Assembly: GCA_015711875.1 (NCBI GenBank)
Contig: JACVJG010000152.1
Location: 1-6,985 of the forward strand
Source: Candidatus Solincola jinzensis
GTDB taxonomy: Bacteria; Actinomycetota; Geothermincolia; Geothermincolales; RBG-13-55-18
Direction: 5' to 3'
Length of the DNA: 6,985 bases
Shown here: in pieces, positions 6,187 through 6,985 of the stretch
Numbering within the stretch: the stretch's first letter is position 1
Layout of the letters: every line of letters begins with the position of its first letter
The notes under the pieces: generated by a model
Seen by the model: the letters and a program-made list of their open reading frames with translations, nothing else
Databases searched by the model: none
Told to the model about the DNA's origin: nothing
Program-made: the position numbers and the translations under genes

Positions 6187-6221
6187 CACCGCAACGGCGT
6201 TTGACATGAACGCTGTCCTGT
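6187..6221 (+). repeat. 35-base imperfect direct repeat, copy 2
   Basis: Second copy, beginning CACCGCAACGGCGTTTGACA, exactly 81 bases after copy 1. Its TTGACATG (6201-6208) is also complementary to CATGTCAA (6174-6181) just upstream, so the second copy can fold into an 8-bp stem with a 20-base loop. With only two copies and a 46-base interval it is not a recognisable CRISPR. Confidence 0.85.
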
Positions 6222-6235
6222 GGCCATTCGCCATA

Positions 6236-6344
6236 AAGTGCGGGTAAACCGCATGTCTTTTATGCGCAATGGCTAACCGGCGCCTCGTCAACCAGGGATA
6301 TTCCCGGTCTGTACCAGGTCGGTTACGCATCTCTACCCGCACTT
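6236..6344. other. Structured element bounded by an 11-bp inverted repeat (possible ncRNA or small mobile-element remnant)
   Basis: AAGTGCGGGTA (6236-6246) and TACCCGCACTT (6334-6344) are exact reverse complements and would close a 109-base domain. Inside, on the plus strand: CGCAT/ATGCG (6250-6254 with 6262-6266; loop of 7), TAACCG/CGGTTA (6274-6279 with 6320-6325) followed inward by CCT/AGG (6283-6285 with 6316-6318), and an apical hairpin at 6291-6308 around GGGATATTCCC. Together these fit a three-way junction. A second CGCAT at 6326-6330, next to CGGTTA, can also pair with ATGCG at 6262-6266, giving an alternative, mutually exclusive fold. Strand cannot be decided from symmetry alone. No known RNA family is recognised, and no transposase is present. 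Pairing is directly visible; function is inference. Confidence 0.45.
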
Positions 6345-6549
6345 ACGGGAGATCGACCAATAACAGATTCACTTGCTAACCGAGATCGCCGCCTCATTCG
6401 AAGAGGACGATCCACAAGCCGGATGCACGCCCGGAAACCGCCTTAAGGTTCAGCCACCACAACCGATGGCTGTTCCATGGCCCCTTTTTCCCTTTGATGC
6501 CTTATTCCGGCTCATGACCTTGCGATCCCCGCAGAAAACATCCGCGCGT

Positions 6550-6580
6550 CCTGCCGCCCTTTCTCGCCATTGCCGGCAGG
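6550..6580 (-). terminator. Inverted repeat downstream of the second MBL gene, weak terminator candidate
   Basis: CCTGCCG (6550-6556) and CGGCAGG (6574-6580) form a perfect 7-bp stem with a 17-base loop, 14 bases past the stop codon of the minus-strand MBL gene. On that strand a TTTT tract (6535-6538) comes only 11 bases after the stem, too far for a standard intrinsic terminator. It could still stop RNA decay or assist termination. Confidence 0.25.
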
Positions 6581-6594
6581 GGCACGCGATTCGG

Positions 6595-6985
6595 TCACTC
6601 CACGCCGAGCGGCCAGATCCTTCCCTGATCGAAGAGGGAACGGTACCTTTCCCCCGCGCCCTCCAAGACGACGTCGCCGTGGCCGGGAAGCAGCATATCG
6701 AAATCCAGCTCGCGCACCTTGCGTAACGAGGCGCGCGCCGAATCGGTGTCGGGGGTGAAATGCGGCGGCGGGCCCTCCATCACGCCTTTCTCGTTGCGCA
6801 CCAGGTCGCCGCTGAGGAGCAAGCCCCGCCTTTCCGCATATAGGCATAGGCTTCCCGGCGAATGGCCCGGGGTGTGCAGCGCCACCATGCCGCCAAGCAG
6901 ATCCAGCTCATCACCATCTCTGAGAGCGCGGTCGGCGAGGAAATGGCGATAGCGGAAGAGCGGCCATAGCGCGGTGTAGAAGAGT
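6595..6985 (-). CDS. MBL-fold hydrolase, glyoxalase II-like, C-terminal part (5' end outside window)
   Basis: The frame is open from the right window edge to a TGA at 6595-6597, giving 129 residues of a gene whose start lies beyond the window. Seen motifs: VALHTPGHSPGSLCLY, the third metal-ligand motif of glyoxalase II-like metallo-beta-lactamase proteins, then LLLSGDLV (bridging Asp) and DMLLPGHGDVV (last His ligand). The first HxHxDH motif would be in the missing N-terminal part. An ATG at 6888 falls within the fold, immediately before the HTPGH motif, so it is not the true start: readable family-like sequence continues upstream of it to the edge. After the last His a short helix (ERYRSLFDQGR) ends the protein. 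Such enzymes hydrolyse thioesters, lactones or phosphodiesters; the substrate here is unknown. It is not closely similar to the MBL protein of the murI operon and converges on the GMC gene. Confidence 0.88.
   Translation of the reverse strand, partial: LFYTALWPLFRYRHFLADRALRDGDELDLLGGMVALHTPGHSPGSLCLYAERRGLLLSGDLVRNEKGVMEGPPPHFTPDTDSARASLRKVRELDFDMLLPGHGDVVLEGAGERYRSLFDQGRIWPLGVE

Larger units (their letters stand above)
6101..6594. other. Long intergenic region without a convincing gene
   Basis: About 490 bases lie between the two converging units, the GMC gene on plus and the second MBL hydrolase on minus. No reading frame here has both a plausible start with ribosome-binding site and protein-like composition. 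The left half holds the two 35-base direct repeats and the structured element at 6236-6344, annotated separately. The right half (6350-6594) is less GC-rich, with a palindrome CCTTAAGG near 6442 and an inverted repeat at 6550-6580. No strong intrinsic terminator is seen for either flanking gene. Confidence 0.7.

Noticed and set aside
6106..6221. CRISPR array
   Set aside because: There are only two imperfect repeats (31/35 identity), with no third copy at the next period, no leader and no cas genes.
6250..6266. tRNA-like anticodon arm (5-bp stem with 7-base loop)
   Set aside because: The loop GTCTTTT lacks the purine expected at position 37, and no T-loop TTCRA or acceptor stem is found around it.
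6373..6726. Plus-strand open frame of 117 codons starting with TTG
   Set aside because: Its second half is antisense to the supported MBL gene and there is no ribosome-binding site. Only the first 20 or so residues look protein-like; these are kept as a low-interest finding.

Overview
The window is high-GC bacterial DNA and looks chromosomal. The best clue to its origin is the minus-strand gene order murI - metallo-beta-lactamase-fold (MBL) hydrolase - rph - rdgB. This is the arrangement known from actinobacteria (in Mycobacterium tuberculosis, Rv1338 to Rv1341). I therefore infer a member of the Actinomycetota, possibly an uncultured lineage. Genus or class cannot be told from the sequence.

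Layout, left to right. Positions 1-47 are the 3' end of a tRNA-Gly with anticodon UCC, cut by the window edge, and a T-run follows it. After a gap of about 230 bases comes a minus-strand gene for a small SRPBCC (START/polyketide-cyclase-like) protein, 282-740. Positions 845-3792 hold the tightly packed minus-strand operon, transcribed murI -> MBL hydrolase -> rph -> rdgB. Its junctions are 4-base overlaps at murI/MBL and rph/rdgB and a 1-base gap at MBL/rph, so translation is probably coupled. murI starts at GTG and rdgB at TTG. The SRPBCC gene lies 104 bases downstream of rdgB and may have its own extended -10 promoter.

Positions 3793-4067 form a divergent intergenic region with one candidate promoter facing each way and a GC-rich hairpin in each leader. 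To the right is a two-gene plus-strand operon. The first gene encodes a 135-aa helical protein with a hydrophobic segment. The second, overlapping it by 4 bases (ATGA), encodes a 542-aa GMC-family FAD oxidoreductase. The GMC protein carries a C-x5-C-x3-C cluster with the same spacing as the [3Fe-4S] cysteines of bacterial FAD-glucose dehydrogenase. The pair is best read as a two-subunit flavin dehydrogenase or oxidase of unknown substrate. No cytochrome subunit and no Tat signal are visible.

Positions 6101-6594 appear non-coding but are rich in structure: two 35-base imperfect direct repeats 81 bases apart, then a roughly 109-base element closed by a perfect 11-bp inverted repeat, whose interior can fold in two mutually exclusive ways. 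At the right edge is the C-terminal part of a second, glyoxalase-II-type MBL hydrolase on the minus strand.

How the genes work together: murI supplies D-glutamate for peptidoglycan. rph trims RNA 3' ends and rdgB cleans the nucleotide pool. The MBL protein between them has an intact metal site but too little sequence for the tRNA-binding arm of RNase Z, so it may hydrolyse another phosphodiester such as cAMP. The GMC operon is functionally separate. The most unusual items are the GMC/small-subunit pair and the structured element at 6236-6344.
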